DNA from: Anaerofilum sp. An201
GTDB taxonomy: Bacteria > Bacillota > Clostridia > Oscillospirales > Ruminococcaceae
Assembly (NCBI RefSeq): GCF_002160015.1
Contig: NZ_NFJT01000003.1
Span: 62,001 to 126,000 of the forward strand
DNA: 64,000 nucleotides
Direction: 5' to 3'
The notes under the pieces are model-generated. The model ran no database searches. It saw only the letters and a program-made list of their open reading frames with translations, and was not told the DNA's origin. Shown here piece by piece: positions 61,664-64,000 of the stretch (the first letter of the stretch is position 1; every line of letters starts with the position of its first letter). Both the position numbers and the translations under genes were made by a program.

Positions 61664-62992
61664 ATGGCATTTGAATCTCTCAGCGACAAGCTGGGCCAGG
61701 TATTCAAGAAGCTGCGCGGCAAAGGCAAGCTGAGCGAAAGCGACATCAAGGCCGCCATGCGCGAGGTGCGGATGGCTCTTCTGGAGGCCGACGTCAACTA
61801 TAAGGTCGCCAAGGACTTCATCGCCACCGTCACCGAGAAGGCGATGGGCCACGAGGTGATGGAAAGCCTCACGCCGGCCCAGCAGGTGATCAAGATCGTC
61901 AGCGAGGAGCTCACCGCCCTGATGGGCAGCGACGCCGCGCGCATCCACATCAAATCGAAGCCCCCCACCATCCTCATGATGTGCGGCCTGCAGGGCTCCG
62001 GTAAAACCACCCACTCGGCCAAGCTGGCCAAATACTTCATCAAGCAGGGGCATCATCCGCTGCTTGTCGCCTGCGACATCTACCGCCCGGCTGCGATCGA
62101 CCAGCTGAAGGTGGTGGGCGAAAAGGCGGGCGCGCCGGTCTTTGAGATGGGGCAGGAAAAGCCCGAGATCATCGCCAAAAAGGCGGTGGCCTACGCCAAA
62201 GACCACGGCAACGACATCGTCATCCTCGACACCGCCGGCCGCCTGCACATCGACACCGAGCTGATGGCAGAGCTGCAGCGGGTGAAGGAAGCGGTGGAGG
62301 TGGACGAGGTGCTGCTGGTCATCGACTCGATGGCCGGCCAGGACGCCGTGAACGTCGCCAAGACCTTCAACGAGGCGGTGGAGGTGGACGGCATCATCCT
62401 CACCAAGCTGGACGGCGACACCCGCGGCGGTGCGGCGCTGTCGGCCCGCCAGGTCACCGGCAAGCCCATCAAGTTCGCCGGTGTGGGCGAGAAGCTGGAC
62501 GACCTCGAAGTGTTCCACCCCGACCGGATGGCCAGCCGGATCCTCGGCATGGGCGACGTGATGAGCCTGATCGAAAAGGCCCAGCAGACCCAGGACGCCA
62601 AAAAGGCGGAGGAGACCGCCCGCCGGATGATGGAGAACAAGTTCGACATGAACGACATGCTCGACCAGTTCGCCCAGATGAAAAAGATGGGCGGCGCGGC
62701 AGGCCTTCTGTCGATGCTGCCCGGCGGCAGCCAGATCAACCCCGACGACATCGACGAGAAGATCTTTGTGCGGATGGAAGCCATCATCCAGAGCATGACC
62801 CCCGCCGAGCGCGCAAAGCCCGCCATCATCAATCCCAAGCGCAAGCGCCGCATCGCCGCCGGCAGCGGCACCCGCGTGGAGGACGTGAACAAGCTGCTCA
62901 AGCAGTACGAGCAGATGAGCAAAATGCTCAAGCAGATCAAGAAGAACCCGCGCCGTCTGGGCGGTCTGGGGCGTCTGCTGGGCATGCGCTGA
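61664..62992 (+). CDS. ffh: Signal recognition particle protein Ffh
   Basis: SRP54-type GTPase that binds signal sequences. The 442-residue protein has the N domain, G domain with [15 protein letters not shown] near 107, [13 protein letters not shown] near 189 and [20 protein letters not shown] near 247, then a Met-rich M domain ([18 protein letters not shown] and [14 protein letters not shown]) that binds SRP RNA and signal peptides. ATG 61664 follows AGGAGG. FtsY, its receptor, is at 15487. Confidence 0.97.
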   Translation: MAFESLSDKLGQVFKKLRGKGKLSESDIKAAMREVRMALLEADVNYKVAKDFIATVTEKAMGHEVMESLTPAQQVIKIVSEELTALMGSDAARIHIKSKPPTILMMCGLQGSGKTTHSAKLAKYFIKQGHHPLLVACDIYRPAAIDQLKVVGEKAGAPVFEMGQEKPEIIAKKAVAYAKDHGNDIVILDTAGRLHIDTELMAELQRVKEAVEVDEVLLVIDSMAGQDAVNVAKTFNEAVEVDGIILTKLDGDTRGGAALSARQVTGKPIKFAGVGEKLDDLEVFHPDRMASRILGMGDVMSLIEKAQQTQDAKKAEETARRMMENKFDMNDMLDQFAQMKKMGGAAGLLSMLPGGSQINPDDIDEKIFVRMEAIIQSMTPAERAKPAIINPKRKRRIAAGSGTRVEDVNKLLKQYEQMSKMLKQIKKNPRRLGGLGRLLGMR

Positions 62993-63068
62993 CCCGAACA
63001 CGGTATTTTCCGGCATTGCCGGTTTCAAAAATACAATCAATCATACAATCAACCAGGAGGTGACAGGA

Positions 63069-63311
63069 ATGGCTGTTAAAATTCGTCTGCGTCGCATGGG
63101 CGCCAAGAAAGCTCCGTTCTATCGTGTTGTGGTGGCGGACAGCCGCTTCCCCCGCGATGGCCGTTTCATCGAGGAGATCGGTTACTATGATCCCACCAAG
63201 GACCCCGTTGTCGTGAAGATCGACGGCGAGAAGGCCAAGAAGTGGATCGCCACCGGCGCGCAGCCCACCGATACCGTTCGCGCTCTGCTGAAGAAGTCCG
63301 AGATTCTGTAA
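63069..63311 (+). CDS. rpsP: 30S ribosomal protein bS16
   Basis: An 80-residue protein starting [20 protein letters not shown], the S16 signature, with [22 protein letters not shown] 63069 follows AGGAGGTG. It starts the rpsP-khpA-rimM group, standard after ffh. Confidence 0.97.
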   Translation: MAVKIRLRRMGAKKAPFYRVVVADSRFPRDGRFIEEIGYYDPTKDPVVVKIDGEKAKKWIATGAQPTDTVRALLKKSEIL

Positions 63312-63331
63312 GGAATGGAGGAACCCGAGCC

Positions 63332-63565
63332 ATGGAAGAACTTCTGATCGCACTGGCCAAGGGGCTGGTGGATGACAAGGATTCCGTACGCGTGACCGTG
63401 GACGAGCCCAATGAGGACGGCGTGGTGGTCTACCACCTGTCTGTCGCAGAGGGCGACATGGGCCGCGTGATCGGCAAACAGGGCCGGATCGCCAAGGCCA
63501 TCCGTGTTGTGATGCGCGCCGCCGGCGTACATCAGGGCACGAAGGTCATGGTGGAAATCGACTGA
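63332..63565 (+). CDS. khpA: KH-domain RNA-binding protein KhpA (YlqC)
   Basis: A 77-residue single-KH protein with the GxxG motif in RVIGKQGRIAKAIRVVM. KhpA-type proteins bind RNA broadly and, with KhpB, affect cell elongation in streptococci. It lies 20 bases after rpsP. Confidence 0.93.
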   Translation: MEELLIALAKGLVDDKDSVRVTVDEPNEDGVVVYHLSVAEGDMGRVIGKQGRIAKAIRVVMRAAGVHQGTKVMVEID

Positions 63566-63567
63566 AA

Positions 63568-63594
63568 GAAAGAGCCCCCGCCGGGCTCTTTTTT
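63568..63594 (+). terminator. Terminator between khpA and rimM
   Basis: GAGCCC and GGGCTC (63572-63588) form a stem with TTTTTT (63589-63594). It should reduce but need not stop transcription into rimM. Confidence 0.75.
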
Positions 63595-63619
63595 CTTGGC
63601 ATTCTAAAGGAGGCGCGCT

Positions 63620-64000
63620 GTGCTCAAACAATACTTGGAAATCGGCCAGATCGTCACCACCCACGGCGTGATGGGCGAGGTGAAGATCTACCCCTGGTGT
63701 GACAGCCCTGAGGTGCTGTGCGCCCTGCCGCGGCTCTACCTCTCCGAAGGCGGCCGCGCCGTGCGGGTGGAGTCCGCCCGCGTACACAAAAACATGTGCC
63801 TTGTCCAGCTGGAGGGCGTGCAGGGAATGGACGCCGGCCGCGCGCTGGTGGGCAAAACGGTGTGGGCGGCCCGTGCCGACCTGGACCTGGAGCCGGGCCG
63901 CTGGTTCGTGCAGGACATCCTCGGCTGCACGGTGCAGGACGCCGACACCGGCGAGGTGTACGGCAGGGTGACCGACGTCTCCCACCCCGGCGCAAACGAC
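63620..64000 (+). CDS. rimM: 16S rRNA processing protein RimM, 3'-truncated by window edge
   Basis: RimM assists maturation of the 30S head. The first 127 codons are present and the frame is open to the last base, so about 40-45 residues are missing. The N-terminal motif LEIGQIVTTHGVMGEVKI and the PRC-barrel start WFVQDILGCTVQD and GRVTDVSHPGAND are typical. GTG start after AAAGGAGG. trmD and rplS would be expected next. Confidence 0.94.
   Translation, partial: MLKQYLEIGQIVTTHGVMGEVKIYPWCDSPEVLCALPRLYLSEGGRAVRVESARVHKNMCLVQLEGVQGMDAGRALVGKTVWAARADLDLEPGRWFVQDILGCTVQDADTGEVYGRVTDVSHPGAND

Overview
The window is a stretch of GC-rich (roughly 60%) chromosome from a low-copy, gene-dense Firmicute. 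Gene orders such as infC-rpmI-rplT, plsX-rnc-smc-ftsY, yhbY-nadD-yqeK-LCP-rsfS-leuS and ylxM-ffh-rpsP-khpA-rimM, together with IreB, a CD1247-type protein, DUF5685, GTP-dependent PEP carboxykinase and FprA, point to an anaerobic Clostridia member. The high GC and the kind of intergenic repeats suggest a Ruminococcaceae/Oscillospiraceae gut anaerobe of the Faecalibacterium-Subdoligranulum-Gemmiger type; that placement is inference from recall, not a search.

Region by region. 1-11.8 kb: the end of addA, the translation operon infC-rpmI-rplT behind a consensus promoter and an attenuator-like leader, then an rRNA/tRNA methyltransferase, dprA, topA, trmFO, plsX and rnc. 11.8-23 kb: smc, ftsY, rdgB, yhbY, nadD, yqeK, an LCP ligase, rsfS and leuS. 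23-28 kb: rpsU, yqeG, an endonuclease IV-like gene, efp, a zinc-ribbon acidic protein, and a Crp/Fnr regulator with the flavodiiron protein FprA, preceded by a 14-bp palindrome at the -41.5 position of a predicted promoter. 27.9-28.4 kb is a tandem duplication of a 244-bp palindromic repeat.

28.4-45.4 kb holds mostly accessory metabolism and envelope genes: ireB, a CorC-type transporter, a VanX-like dipeptidase, an HPr-like protein without the catalytic histidine, ackA divergent from tmcAL, pckG, a GT-C-like membrane pair, glgB, an ABC exporter with an operator over its start site, and a GT2-GtrA-acyltransferase fusion. 45.6-60.2 kb carries cell-wall and unusual genes: asnB-murE-like, glmS (without the usual ribozyme), a beta-lactamase-fold protein, a three-gene cluster (DUF5685 / HPD-less J protein with a cysteine-rich tail / membrane protein), a polysaccharide deacetylase, a four-module redox fusion (CoA-disulfide-reductase + rhodanese + sirohaem reductase + ferredoxin), tRNA-Gly and a D,D-carboxypeptidase. 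60.5-64 kb returns to housekeeping: ppa, ylxM-ffh, rpsP, khpA and a truncated rimM.

The two most promising places for undescribed biology are the redox fusion at 56140-58707 and the DUF5685/J-protein/membrane cluster at 52952-54981. No CRISPR array, prophage, transposase gene or rRNA operon is visible.
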